From the NCBI GenBank assembly GCA_003326205.1, contig LWTK01000033.1, forward strand, positions 62,001-126,000: a stretch of 64,000 bases of DNA, in the 5' to 3' direction. The translations under genes were made by a program, and so were the position numbers. The DNA comes from Nostoc sp. ATCC 43529. Lineage in GTDB: Bacteria; Cyanobacteriota; Cyanobacteriia; Cyanobacteriales; Nostocaceae. Within the stretch, counting starts at the first letter, position 1. Each line of letters opens with the position of its first letter. The notes under the pieces were generated by a model, which was given only the letters and a program-made list of their open reading frames with translations, was not told the origin of the DNA and searched no databases. Shown here in pieces: positions 8,996 through 17,651 of this stretch.

Positions 8996-9850
8996 TCAAG
9001 TTATTTCCGATAGTGGTGGGATAACATTACTAATCCCATTACCAGATGAACCGCTAATTGCATAACGGTATTCGGGAATTGGATACCCAGCTTCACCGAA
9101 GGTTTCACGTATAGTTTTATTAGTGTCGAAATAAACTTGCCAGTAGTGGTCATTATTGCAATAAGGACGTACTGCTAGCACAGGCCCTGCAAAATTAAAA
9201 TCCAGAATTTCTATGTCCGGTGCGGGATTTTGCAGAACATTTGGAATTTGGCTAATTTTGGCTTTCAAAAGTGCGATCGCTTCATTATGTTTCACATCAT
9301 GATGGATTTGAGCCACCAGATCGACCCGACGGTAAGGGTTGGCAGAATAATTTTGGATATTATCAGCAAATATCTTGTTATTTGCAACAATCGTTAACAC
9401 GTTATCGGGTGTATTGATATTGCTTGTGAACAGTCCAATTTCTGTAACAGTGCCCGTAACACCTGCTGCTGAGATAAAATCACCAACTTTGAAGGGTCGA
9501 AAAACTATTAAAAATGCCCCTGCTGCAAAGTTCGCCAGTAATCCACCCCATGCTGCGCCAATTGCCACACCAGCCGCTGCTAGCAATGCGGCAAAAGAAG
9601 TTGTTTCAATGCCAAAAAACCCAAGAATTGCCACAATTAGAACAATTCTCAGCGTCACGCCAATGATATTCAGAAGATAGTTAATCAGTGTCGGATCGAC
9701 TTGTTGGCTTCGGAAAGCACGTCGTAGTAGCTTTAATCCAAAATCAATCAAGCGTTGAGCAATCAGCCACAGAGCGATCGCACCTAAAATTTTCAGTCCA
9801 AACAGAGTTAAGAGTGAACTAGCAACCTCACCAATCTGCTTAAAATCCAT
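8996..9850 (-). CDS. Small-conductance mechanosensitive channel (MscS family)
   Basis: The 284-residue membrane protein has three predicted membrane segments in the first 125 residues (LKILGAIALWLIAQRL, LLNIIGVTLRIVLIVAILGF, and the pore helix ALLAAAGVAIGAAWGGLLAN with the Ala/Gly pattern of TM3). The beta domain follows with FRPFKVGDFI and VTEIGLFTSNINTPDN, which are hallmarks of MscS. It gates ions on membrane tension during hypo-osmotic shock. Length matches canonical MscS. It is a single gene. Confidence 0.93.
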   Translation of the reverse strand: MDFKQIGEVASSLLTLFGLKILGAIALWLIAQRLIDFGLKLLRRAFRSQQVDPTLINYLLNIIGVTLRIVLIVAILGFFGIETTSFAALLAAAGVAIGAAWGGLLANFAAGAFLIVFRPFKVGDFISAAGVTGTVTEIGLFTSNINTPDNVLTIVANNKIFADNIQNYSANPYRRVDLVAQIHHDVKHNEAIALLKAKISQIPNVLQNPAPDIEILDFNFAGPVLAVRPYCNNDHYWQVYFDTNKTIRETFGEAGYPIPEYRYAISGSSGNGISNVIPPLSEIT

Positions 9851-10186
9851 AATTTTTTTGATTGTGAATTATTAAACACAATCAACATACAAGAAATTGA
9901 ATCAAAACCACGTATCAATACTTATTTTTTAATTTTTATTTGACTCTGCCTTGAAAATAGAGAGTAGAGAAAATAAATTTTTATTACTTAAACACCAAGC
10001 TGACCAATTTTTTCTGGCAATTCGCAAACTTTCATAAATATAGCAGTTGCCAGGTAGATTAGGACATCAACCTAGCCTAAAACCCAAACACAAAAAGATT
10101 TTCAAGCCTGTTGCCTATTGCCTATTGCCTCTTGCCTGCTATAAAACAACAAAGGGCGAGAAATTTAACTCACCCTTTGATTTCGT
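9851..10186. other. Intergenic region with heptamer repeat TTGCCTA
   Basis: No convincing ORF is present. At about 10106-10140 there are four imperfect copies of TTGCCTA/TTGCCTC (an STRR). The remainder is AT-rich. Confidence 0.7.
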
Positions 10187-10576
10187 TTATTCACTCATCA
10201 CAGAAGTACAAGCTTGAGCTTCCTGCCAAAGTTTGTGCAAAAAGAACTCAGCGCGATCGCTCATTGTGGTAATAAACACACCCGCAGCATCCTCAGAACC
10301 ATTTGATAGCCAAGAACCCCGTAAGCTGACTTCCACATATTCGGAATCGCAGACAGACAAAGCAATAATTTCTCTGTCATCTCTTTTCACCTCAGCCTTC
10401 AACACTTCTACTCCCCGTAAATCAACAGGAAGCAAAAAGGAAGCTGTACTGGGTTCAACGCTCAGAGTTTGGCCGACTCGCAGTGCCAAAATCACTCGTT
10501 GCGCTACCCATTCTTCTAGCGACTGAGTGAGAAATTCTAAATAAAAGCTGCTTTCAGTGTAAGTTAATTTCAGCAT
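10187..10576 (-). CDS. Conserved cyanobacterial protein of unknown function
   Basis: The 129-residue soluble protein (MLKLTYTESSFYLEFL, EEWVAQRVILALRVGQ, VFITTMSDRAEFFLHKLW) appears from memory to belong to a family restricted to cyanobacteria. The regular alternation of charged and hydrophobic residues suggests an alpha/beta fold. No membrane segment or known catalytic motif is present. A ribosome-binding site (GGAGAGC, 10 bases before the ATG) supports the start. It lies directly 3' of a decayed HNH endonuclease gene. Function unknown. Confidence 0.75.
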   Translation of the reverse strand: MLKLTYTESSFYLEFLTQSLEEWVAQRVILALRVGQTLSVEPSTASFLLPVDLRGVEVLKAEVKRDDREIIALSVCDSEYVEVSLRGSWLSNGSEDAAGVFITTMSDRAEFFLHKLWQEAQACTSVMSE

Positions 10577-10627
10577 TCCTTATGCTCTCCTGTTATTTCC
10601 AGGTTTGCTTGCACATCTATCCAAAAT

Positions 10628-10928
10628 TCAGCCTGTATATCGCGGTATCAGATAATCTAGGGTTAGATGTCTGCTGCTACCGCAATCTTGGTAAATGCAA
10701 TCCCCTTGTGGTAACGCTTTTTGCCAATTAGCTGGTGGAAGTTTCCACATCCGCTCCCAGATGGAGTGAGTGAATTAGGCATTCACTTTCCGTGGTAAAA
10801 CCCAGCGCAAGAGTTTGTTTTGTTACTAATAAAACAATCGCCCGCTTGATATTGATCCGACATAGTGGTAAATAATTCTGATAAAACATCACTACGGATT
10901 GCTCTAACACTTGCCTTGCAGTCGTCAC
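10628..10928 (-). pseudogene. Decayed HNH endonuclease gene (frameshifted)
   Basis: An intact-looking 66-codon ORF from 10928 reads SVVMFYQNYLPLCRINIKRA and VLLVTKQ, the N-terminal part of the cyanobacterial HNH endonuclease family, but ends after SECLIHSLHLGADVETSTS. In another frame from about 10762 the protein resumes as ERMWKLPPANWQKALPQGDC and DCGSSRHLTLDYLIPRYTG, the zinc/HNH core, and stops at 10628. The core His after LTLD is Tyr here and the rest of the HNH domain is missing. A frameshift, a substituted catalytic residue and a 3' truncation together make this a pseudogene. Confidence 0.8.
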
Positions 10929-10948
10929 AGCTTCACTCCTTACAAAAA

Positions 10949-10980
10949 ACCCCCGCTTCTTCTTTACCTGAAGCGGGGGT
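10949..10980 (-). terminator. Intrinsic terminator-like hairpin, minus-strand orientation
   Basis: An 11-bp perfect stem (ACCCCCGCTTC / GAAGCGGGGGT) has a 10-base loop and, on the minus strand, is followed by a T tract (six A on the plus strand at 10944-10949). It would end a minus-strand transcript entering from about 11 kb. The only ORF there (11009-11257) shows no recognisable similarity. Confidence 0.65.
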
Positions 10981-11328
10981 TGGAAATTGACCGAAAATTT
11001 TTCTGGTCTTATATCGGTACAGAATTCCTTCGCCTGTACCCCCCGCTTTCTTTGTCTAGTTGTGGTTTTGCGATCGCCCCACTAATGCTCAGATATCTAA
11101 ACTCATGATTACCCTCTGTGATTTGCCCATGATTTCGGCTACTACCGCCCATAAATAAATACTCCACTCCCACAGCAGCTGATTCCCAATCGGCTCGGCA
11201 ATTGGTAGCGCATAAGGAAGTAGAGATGGGGTAAATGGATTTCACAGAAAATTTCACCTATTGAACATTCCTTTAAACATACTACACTTGTATTACTATC
11301 CTGTCTATACCTTTAAGGAGAAAAAGTC

Positions 11329-11664
11329 ATGCATACAATCGCTCGCACCCCAACCACCGATATGGAAGTTACCAGCATCCGCCTAGAACGTGAACTCAAA
11401 GATAAACTCAAAGAAATCGCTGGCAATCAGGGATATCAAGCTCTGATCCGAGATATTCTTTGGAACTATGTCCAGCAAAAATCAGGTGAGTGGAAGCCGC
11501 GATTTTCGCGCTCCGATATTCGAGCTAGCATAGCGGCCACAGCTCAGCAAGAAGAACGCTGTGTCCTCACAGGTCAACTCATCCAACCCCAACAGCCGAT
11601 GTTGTTAGGACTAACGAGGAATGGCGATATGGTTCCTCTAAGTGTCGAAAGTTTGGCTGGATAG
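11329..11664 (+). CDS. Small conserved cyanobacterial protein, possibly ribbon-helix-helix N-terminus
   Basis: The protein has 111 residues, with a strong ribosome-binding site (AAGGAG, 8 bases before the ATG). The N-terminal segment EVTSIRLERELKDKLKEIAG, followed by a helix GYQALIRDILWNYVQQK, has the strand-helix-helix pattern of ribbon-helix-helix DNA-binding proteins. The C-terminal part (CVLTGQLIQPQQPMLLGLTR) has no known motif. A strong 20-bp hairpin lies just 3' of it. DNA binding is an inference from the pattern only. The gene is monocistronic. Confidence 0.75.
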   Translation: MHTIARTPTTDMEVTSIRLERELKDKLKEIAGNQGYQALIRDILWNYVQQKSGEWKPRFSRSDIRASIAATAQQEERCVLTGQLIQPQQPMLLGLTRNGDMVPLSVESLAG

Positions 11665-11678
11665 CCTTATATCCAGGC

Positions 11679-11722
11679 GAATGCAGCTCGGTTATTTTGA
11701 TTAAAATAATCGGGCTGCATTC
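11679..11722 (+). terminator. Long hairpin downstream of the 111-residue ORF
   Basis: Arms 11679-11698 and 11703-11722 pair over 20 positions (two G-T pairs) around the loop GATT. The stem starts GAATGCAGC and ends GCTGCATTC. It lies 15 bases past the stop codon, and A-rich sequence follows. Termination or mRNA 3'-end protection is likely. Confidence 0.75.
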
Positions 11723-12499
11723 AAAATTTAGCTCTATTTTCTCTGGCGGTTCAATACATTGTTAAAACTTATAGATTATTTATTTATGTTTATTTATAGT
11801 TATAGATATGAAGTTGGTAATGGATAACCGCCAATGTTTAATAATTTCTTTCCAATTACCAAAACCAAAGGCTACACTGCCTGATATACACTGAGAGTTT
11901 ACTGAAAACTTGGGCGATCGCCCTGAAAAAAACGAAGTCTAGCGATCGCCCCTACGTGTTGTCAAAAGTTATCATTAAATATCTCATCTTCTAGAAAGCA
12001 CTTTGCGTCTAGATTCAACTTTGCTCTATTTAGTATGAGAGCTTTAGGATAGTTTATATGTCTACTTTTTAAAGCTTTAGCTTGTCTTTGTCTATCTTTT
12101 TCACACTAACACAAAGTCAAGGACAGCTTATAAATATACTAAAAATTCAATAAATTTTACAAAAAACTTAAATTTTTCTAAGTAATCTTACGGCTAAAAC
12201 TACCCGTGGTCGGGGTTTGATTCCAGAGAAATTACGGTTTATGTATACTTACAGACAAGATATTCTAAGTCAAAGTTAGTTAATCGTATCAATATAAAGA
12301 AAGCAAAAATAATCTGGTTAAGGGATTTTAGTATATCTTAACTATCTAAGTATTGATGTAGCAATTTGCTTAATATATTTGGAAACTTGGCCATCTGACA
12401 TAGAAAAGGGCTATAACAGGTGAGAGAAAGTATTCATACAAAATTTGTCAATTATCAGGGTGGAGCAACACAACTAACGGTGAACAATATGCCAAAAGG
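11723..12499. other. Gene-free spacer before the GAF kinase
   Basis: About 780 bp without a supportable ORF. It is AT-rich, with two HIP1 sites near 11912-11950 and runs of TTTATTTATG near 11783. I see no RNA gene or clear promoter. Confidence 0.6.
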
Positions 12500-12514
12500 T
12501 TGGGTGCAAAAACA

Positions 12515-14563
12515 ATGGATTTATTATCCAAGGGCGTGCCAAGAATGAAAAAGCCTTTATCGTCGCCGCCACATTACTTGAATGACGTAGATCGACTACA
12601 ACCTTACCAAGTCAAGCTGATGCAGCATCAGGAAGAACCAGCCCGCCAGTTGGTACACAAAATCAACCAAATCATTGCTAATAGCTCGGCAACGGCATTG
12701 ATGCTGCAAGATATTGCCCGATTGCTAGGAATTACTTTTCAAGTAGATTGCTGCTGCTTGGTTTCAGTAACAGGTGACATCTCCGACGAACCAACTGCTA
12801 CTAATTGGTGTGCTGATGATTATTTAGGGTTACCACACCCAGAAGAGATATTTTCGATGGAACAGTTGCTGATGCACTCCCCAGTGCTGCAATGTGCTGC
12901 TGAACCATTGACTATTGAAGATATTTCCATCATTCAGAACAGTCTGGTAGTTGGATGTCAATATCTGCCACTACCGATAAAAGCAGTTTTGGCAATTCCT
13001 ACCCGGTTTGGTGGCAATAACAATGGGGTTATTTGTCTGATTAAATTCCAACCATATGATTGGAGCGAATCAGAAAAACAACTGCTCAAAGAAGTAGAGT
13101 CATCTTGCGCGATCGCTTTTTCTAGAGTCGCACAAACTCAGCTAATTGCTAGTCAACAACAGGATTTACAAAAAAGCAACCAGCATCAAAACTTGATCAA
13201 GCAATTAACTATATTAAGTCGCAGTAACTTGGAACTTAATCAAATGTTCCAAGTAGTTATTGCCTCTACAGCTGAATCTCTACAAGCAGATCGGGGTTTG
13301 CTGATTTTGTTGAAATATACAGATCCGCTATTTAGAACTCAAGCAAAGAAACAAATTCCCAAAGCTAAAGCTACGGTAGTTGGTGAATGGACAAAGGCAA
13401 CACAAAATTCCCGCACCAGTAAACCAGAGATCTTAAACCAGTCTTTTTCGCTTTCTGAGTGCGGTTTATGTCAGCGTGCCTTCATAGATTCTGGAAAACC
13501 AGTAATTTTCGATGATTATACCGCCGAAAACGAGATCTCCTGTGGTGTTCCATTATTCGCACTAGAGGAATTGCCTGCGGTACTGTTAATGCCATTAGAA
13601 AGTCAAGGTAAAATCTTAGGGTTTTTGGTATTACAGCAATCTTTTACTCGGAGTTGGCAGCCAGCAGAATTAAACCTTGTGGAAATGGTTTGCGCTCAAG
13701 TGAGTAACGCCATCATCCAGTCACAGACTTTGCGCCAAGTGCAAACTTTGGTGGATGAGCGAACAGCAAAACTACAGAGCAGTCTGGAACTTCAAGCAAA
13801 GTTGCATGAAAGAACCCGCCAATATGTTGAACAGTTGCGGCAGCTTAACGAACTCAAAGATGAATTTTTGAGTAATATGAGCGATCGCCTACGCTACCCC
13901 CTGACAAACATGCTGTTGTCAATTCGCAACTTACGTTTCCCAGGAATAACACCAGAGCGTCAGGTAAGATATTTGGATATCCTAGAACAGGAATGTACAA
14001 AAGAAATTAACTTAATTAATGACTTGTTGACACTCCAGAAGCTAGAGTCGCCTCACGAAGCTCCGCAATTAGAAACTATAGATTTAAATAGCAGAATTGA
14101 GCATATAGCGGCATCTTTTGATAAAAAACTTGCTGAGAAGGGATTAAACATTTCCTTAGAGTTACCACAAGAGTCGCTAAGGCTGCAAACCGAACTAGAA
14201 AGTTTTGACCGCATTCTCCAAGAATTGCTCACCAATGCATGTAAATACTCAGAGCATGACACTATAGTCCACCTACACGCCTTTCATCAAGTCGATGAAC
14301 AAATAGATCGAGTTATCATGAAGGTGAGGAACATCGGACGTGCCATCTCTGAAGAAGAAGCGACCTACATCTTTGACAAGTTCCGTCGCGGAAAAGGACG
14401 CTGGACTCCAGGGACGGGCTTGGGACTTGCTTTAGTCAAGTCTTTAGTGCAGCATCTCAATGGGGCGATCGCAGTTGAAAGTCTACCAATACCAGATTCT
14501 CAACAGAGCGAAATTTGCTTCACCCTGACTCTGCCGCAATTTTCTGACGAAAGCAAACCATAA
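12515..14563 (+). CDS. GAF-domain sensor kinase with Asp in place of the phospho-acceptor His
   Basis: The protein has about 682 residues from the ATG at 12515 (alternatives: TTG 12500, ATG 12545). Two GAF-like regions occur, about 45-210 (DIARLLGITFQVDCCCLVSV) and about 235-415 (ADRGLLILLKYTDP, PAVLLMPLESQGKILGFLVL). A coiled segment leads to a DHp-like helix where the usual SHELRTPL reads SDRLRYPL, with Asp457 at the His position. The ATPase domain is intact: N box LQELLTNACKYS, and G boxes RRGKGRWTPGTGLGLALVKS. It may act without His phosphorylation, for example as a ligand-sensing ATPase or a pseudokinase. The START-like gene follows 8 bases later, so the two are likely co-transcribed. 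Confidence 0.88.
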   Translation: MDLLSKGVPRMKKPLSSPPHYLNDVDRLQPYQVKLMQHQEEPARQLVHKINQIIANSSATALMLQDIARLLGITFQVDCCCLVSVTGDISDEPTATNWCADDYLGLPHPEEIFSMEQLLMHSPVLQCAAEPLTIEDISIIQNSLVVGCQYLPLPIKAVLAIPTRFGGNNNGVICLIKFQPYDWSESEKQLLKEVESSCAIAFSRVAQTQLIASQQQDLQKSNQHQNLIKQLTILSRSNLELNQMFQVVIASTAESLQADRGLLILLKYTDPLFRTQAKKQIPKAKATVVGEWTKATQNSRTSKPEILNQSFSLSECGLCQRAFIDSGKPVIFDDYTAENEISCGVPLFALEELPAVLLMPLESQGKILGFLVLQQSFTRSWQPAELNLVEMVCAQVSNAIIQSQTLRQVQTLVDERTAKLQSSLELQAKLHERTRQYVEQLRQLNELKDEFLSNMSDRLRYPLTNMLLSIRNLRFPGITPERQVRYLDILEQECTKEINLINDLLTLQKLESPHEAPQLETIDLNSRIEHIAASFDKKLAEKGLNISLELPQESLRLQTELESFDRILQELLTNACKYSEHDTIVHLHAFHQVDEQIDRVIMKVRNIGRAISEEEATYIFDKFRRGKGRWTPGTGLGLALVKSLVQHLNGAIAVESLPIPDSQQSEICFTLTLPQFSDESKP

Positions 14564-14571
14564 TTCGGAAA

Positions 14572-15174
14572 GTGACTCAAGAATACAACACAACAGAGAA
14601 CCTCGATCTTCAGTCTTCCACTGATGACACTAACTTAGAAGCTGATTTGTCTGCTGATGCACTTGCTTTATTGGCTAAAGTTGAAGTTCAAATTGACAAA
14701 CTAGCACAGCGGCAACGACAAATCAGTGCTAAAGTTCAAATTCCCCAGCCAGTGGAACAAATTTGGAAGGTTCTGACTGATTATGAAGCTTTGGCTGACT
14801 TCATTCCCAACCTTGCCAAAAGCCGTCTTATCGAGCATCCTGACGGGGGTATTCGACTCGAACAGGTAGGCTCCCAGCGCTTTTTAAATTTCAATTTTTG
14901 TGCGCGGGTGGTTTTAGACCTGGAAGAATACTTCCCTAAAGAAATCAATTTCCGCATGGTAGAAGGAGATTTTAAAGGCTTCTCTGGTAGCTGGTGCTTA
15001 GAGCCTTATTCCCTTGGCGAGCATATAGGAACCAATGTCTGCTACACAATTCAAGTTTGGCCTAAGCTCACTATGCCAGTGTCAATTATTGAAAACCGCC
15101 TGAGTAAAGATCTGCGGTTAAATCTTATGGCTATCTACCAACGTGTAGAAGAACTAGCCAGTCAGAAAAGCTGA
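14572..15174 (+). CDS. SRPBCC/START-like (cyclase/dehydrase family) protein
   Basis: The 200-residue protein starts at GTG 14572, 8 bases after the kinase stop codon, so the two are probably translated from one mRNA. Residues about 45-190 match the polyketide cyclase/dehydrase fold: AKVQIPQPVEQIWKVLTDYE, ADFIPNLAKSRLIEHPDGGI, RLEQVG and the C-terminal helix VSIIENRLSKDLRLNLMAIY. Members bind hydrophobic ligands or lipids in the cavity. No catalytic residue is recognisable. The first 40 residues are acidic and probably disordered. A ligand-binding partner for the GAF kinase is an inference. Confidence 0.85.
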   Translation: MTQEYNTTENLDLQSSTDDTNLEADLSADALALLAKVEVQIDKLAQRQRQISAKVQIPQPVEQIWKVLTDYEALADFIPNLAKSRLIEHPDGGIRLEQVGSQRFLNFNFCARVVLDLEEYFPKEINFRMVEGDFKGFSGSWCLEPYSLGEHIGTNVCYTIQVWPKLTMPVSIIENRLSKDLRLNLMAIYQRVEELASQKS

Positions 15175-15265
15175 AGTGCAGTAATCTATCATTCAGTGGT
15201 TAGTTCTGAGTGATAGTTATTACTACTGACTTAGCTCGAAAAAATATTAGCTTTTCGCTTTTTAA

Positions 15266-15338
15266 TACCCCCAGGGGAATTCGAATCCCCGTTACCTCCG
15301 TGAAAGGGAGGTGTCCTAGGCCTCTAGACGATGGGGGC
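15266..15338 (-). tRNA. tRNA-Glu (UUC)
   Basis: On the minus strand the cloverleaf begins GCCCCCATCGTCTAGAGG, has the anticodon loop CTTTCAC (anticodon TTC) with stem CCTCC/GGAGG, T loop TTCGAAT and discriminator A. It closely matches the chloroplast/cyanobacterial tRNA-Glu. CCA is not encoded. This is the canonical copy, distinct from the Glu genes in the tRNA array. Confidence 0.95.
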
Positions 15339-15665
15339 GTCGGACTCAGACCTTTTATAAATTAACGAATTTTCTGAAGGATGTCAATAGGTTTTGCCAA
15401 AAAAAGTTCGTGGCGGCTAAACTGGGTGGAGGCGAAAGTTTGAAAAGGATACACAGATATGGATACACACAAAAAAGTCCGTAGGCGCTTGTCCGGCTTT
15501 GGGCAGAGTGGCTCAACGTCCAGGACTCTTCAATCTAGTGGATGCCTAAATAGAAAAAACGCAAAATTCGCCAAAGGAGAAAGGGTATGATGTTGTACCC
15601 TGTAGAGTTAATACCTACAGTTTTTTTACAAAAGATTTTGAAATAAATGGCTCAAAATCTACAAC

Positions 15666-17585
15666 ATGGAAGCATCTTTTGAAATCACTCTCCAGATGGC
15701 GATCGCTGTGCTAGCGGGTATTAGCGCCCAAGTCTTGGCTGCATACCTGCGAGTACCCAGCATTGTCTTGTTATTGCTGTTGGGCATTCTGTTTGGCTCT
15801 GATGGTTTAGGGCTGTTGCACCCCCATCTGCTGGGCACTGGACTGGAAGTTATTGTCGCCCTAGCAACGGCAATTATTTTGTTTGAAGGTGGACTGAATT
15901 TAGATCTGCGAGAGTTAGGCAGAGTTTCACTGAGCTTACAATTGCTCGTCACTCTCGGAACCCTAATCACACTGCTTGGTGGGAGTATGGCTGCTCACTG
16001 GCTGGGTGAATTTCCTTGGAACATAGCTTTTCTCTATGCTTCCATAGTCGTGGTTACAGGGCCGACTGTCGTTGGCCCCCTGCTAAAACAAATCAATGTA
16101 GACCGACAGGTGGCGACACTTTTAGAAGGCGAAGGAGTTTTAATTGACCCTGTAGGGGCGATCCTGGCTTTCGTTGTCCTCGATACGATTTTGAACGGCG
16201 ATGCTCAGCCAATCAATGCGATCGTTGGTCTATTAATGCGGTTGGGTGTTGGTGCCGCAATTGGCGGCGCTGGCGGTTATCTGATGAGTTTGATTTTCAA
16301 ACGCGCCAGTTTTCTGTCATTCGAGCTGAAAAACTTAGTGGTGCTGGCAATACTTTGGAGCCTGTTTACCTTATCGCAAATGATCCGCAGTGAATCCGGA
16401 GTAATGACGACAGTAGTCGCCGGAGCGGTGTTTGCTAACTCCTCAGTTCCAGAAGAACGTCTGTTAAGAAGCTTTAAGGGTCAGCTGACAATTCTCAGCG
16501 TTTCGGTACTGTTCATCCTACTAGCAGCTGACCTATCCATCGCCAGTGTGTTTGCTTTGGGCTGGGGTAGTTTACTCACTGTTTTGGTACTAATGTTCGT
16601 GGTTCGCCCAATTAATATTCTGTTCTGTACCTGGAACAGTGACCTCAACTGGCGACAGAAATTGTTTTTGAGTTGGGTTGCTCCGAGAGGAATTGTTTCT
16701 GCGTCCGTTGCTTCTCTATTTGCGATTTTGCTGACACAGCGGGGTATTAATGGCGGTGACTCCATCAAAGCTCTAGTTTTCCTGACAATTATCATGACTG
16801 TGGTCTGCCAGGGGTTAACAGCTGGCTGGGTTGCCAGGTTCCTACAAATTACCTCGAAAGATGCAACTGGGGCAGTAATTGTGGGTTGTAATCCCTTGAG
16901 TCTTTTGATTGCCCGGTTCTTTCAAGAACGGGGGGAAAATGTGGTAATGATTGATACTGACCCCCAATGTCTTCTGCAAGCCGAGTCCCAAAATCTCCGG
17001 GTGATTGCTAGTAGTGCCTTGGATGCAGCTGTTTTGGAAGAAGCTGGACTTGCCTCGATGGGTACTTTTTTGGCAATGACAAGTAATGGTGAGGTGAATT
17101 TTATTTTGGCTCAACGAGCAGCTGAGGAGTTTAATCCGCCGCGTGTGTTAGCAGTTTTTCCCCGCGACCCCCAAGCGAGTAGCTCAGCCCATAATAAAGT
17201 TAATCAAGCTTTTATCCCAGATTTAGCCATTAAGACTTGGAATGAATATCTCAATGATGGGCGAGTCAAGCTGGGAACAACTACGCTTAATGAGTCGGAA
17301 TTCTCCACTCAACACGATCGCATTCAAGAGAAAATTAGGACTGGGGTATTAATACCGCTATTGGTAGAACGAGAGGAACGCTTACAGGTAATGCCAGCTA
17401 ACCAAGAATGGGAAGTTGGCGATCGCATTATCTACCTCTTGCATGACCCCAGACCTAGCCTTTTAAAACGTTTATCCGGTGTCACCCAATCCACTCCCCT
17501 ATCTCTAGAAAAGTTACCAGAAGTCGAAGATCTACCTCTGGCGCAGTTATCTGAGCTTTCCGCTACTGAAAGTGCTGGGAGATGA
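15666..17585 (+). CDS. CPA1 (NhaP-type) Na+/H+ antiporter with C-terminal TrkA-N domain
   Basis: The 639-residue protein has 12 or so membrane segments in residues 1-395, including FEGGLNLDLREL and the transport-core motif TGPTVVGPLLKQIN, with the LLEGEGVLIDPVGAILAF segment typical of cation:proton antiporter 1 proteins. After about residue 400 a TrkA-N nucleotide-binding domain follows (GAVIVGCNPLSLLIARFF, VVMIDTDPQCLLQAESQNLR), then a TrkA-C-like end (VGDRIIYLLHD). It exchanges Na+ or K+ for H+ at the plasma or thylakoid membrane. The soluble domain suggests gating by NAD(H) or a cyclic dinucleotide. It is a single gene. Confidence 0.93.
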   Translation: MEASFEITLQMAIAVLAGISAQVLAAYLRVPSIVLLLLLGILFGSDGLGLLHPHLLGTGLEVIVALATAIILFEGGLNLDLRELGRVSLSLQLLVTLGTLITLLGGSMAAHWLGEFPWNIAFLYASIVVVTGPTVVGPLLKQINVDRQVATLLEGEGVLIDPVGAILAFVVLDTILNGDAQPINAIVGLLMRLGVGAAIGGAGGYLMSLIFKRASFLSFELKNLVVLAILWSLFTLSQMIRSESGVMTTVVAGAVFANSSVPEERLLRSFKGQLTILSVSVLFILLAADLSIASVFALGWGSLLTVLVLMFVVRPINILFCTWNSDLNWRQKLFLSWVAPRGIVSASVASLFAILLTQRGINGGDSIKALVFLTIIMTVVCQGLTAGWVARFLQITSKDATGAVIVGCNPLSLLIARFFQERGENVVMIDTDPQCLLQAESQNLRVIASSALDAAVLEEAGLASMGTFLAMTSNGEVNFILAQRAAEEFNPPRVLAVFPRDPQASSSAHNKVNQAFIPDLAIKTWNEYLNDGRVKLGTTTLNESEFSTQHDRIQEKIRTGVLIPLLVEREERLQVMPANQEWEVGDRIIYLLHDPRPSLLKRLSGVTQSTPLSLEKLPEVEDLPLAQLSELSATESAGR

Positions 17586-17620
17586 GGGAGATGGGGAGAT
17601 GGGGGGATCAGGGAGAATAA

Positions 17621-17651
17621 CTCCTAACTCCTAACTCCTAACTCCTATCTC
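17621..17651. repeat. Heptameric STRR (CTCCTAA)n
   Basis: About four tandem copies of CTCCTAA overlap the 3' end of the cytochrome b6-like gene (stop near 17631), so its last codons are partly repeat-derived. A purine-rich run (GGGAGATGG) immediately precedes it. Confidence 0.8.

Noticed and set aside
9375..9680. 101-codon plus-strand ORF opposite the mechanosensitive channel gene
   Set aside because: It is the antisense frame of a clear MscS gene, with alanine/proline-rich antisense composition.
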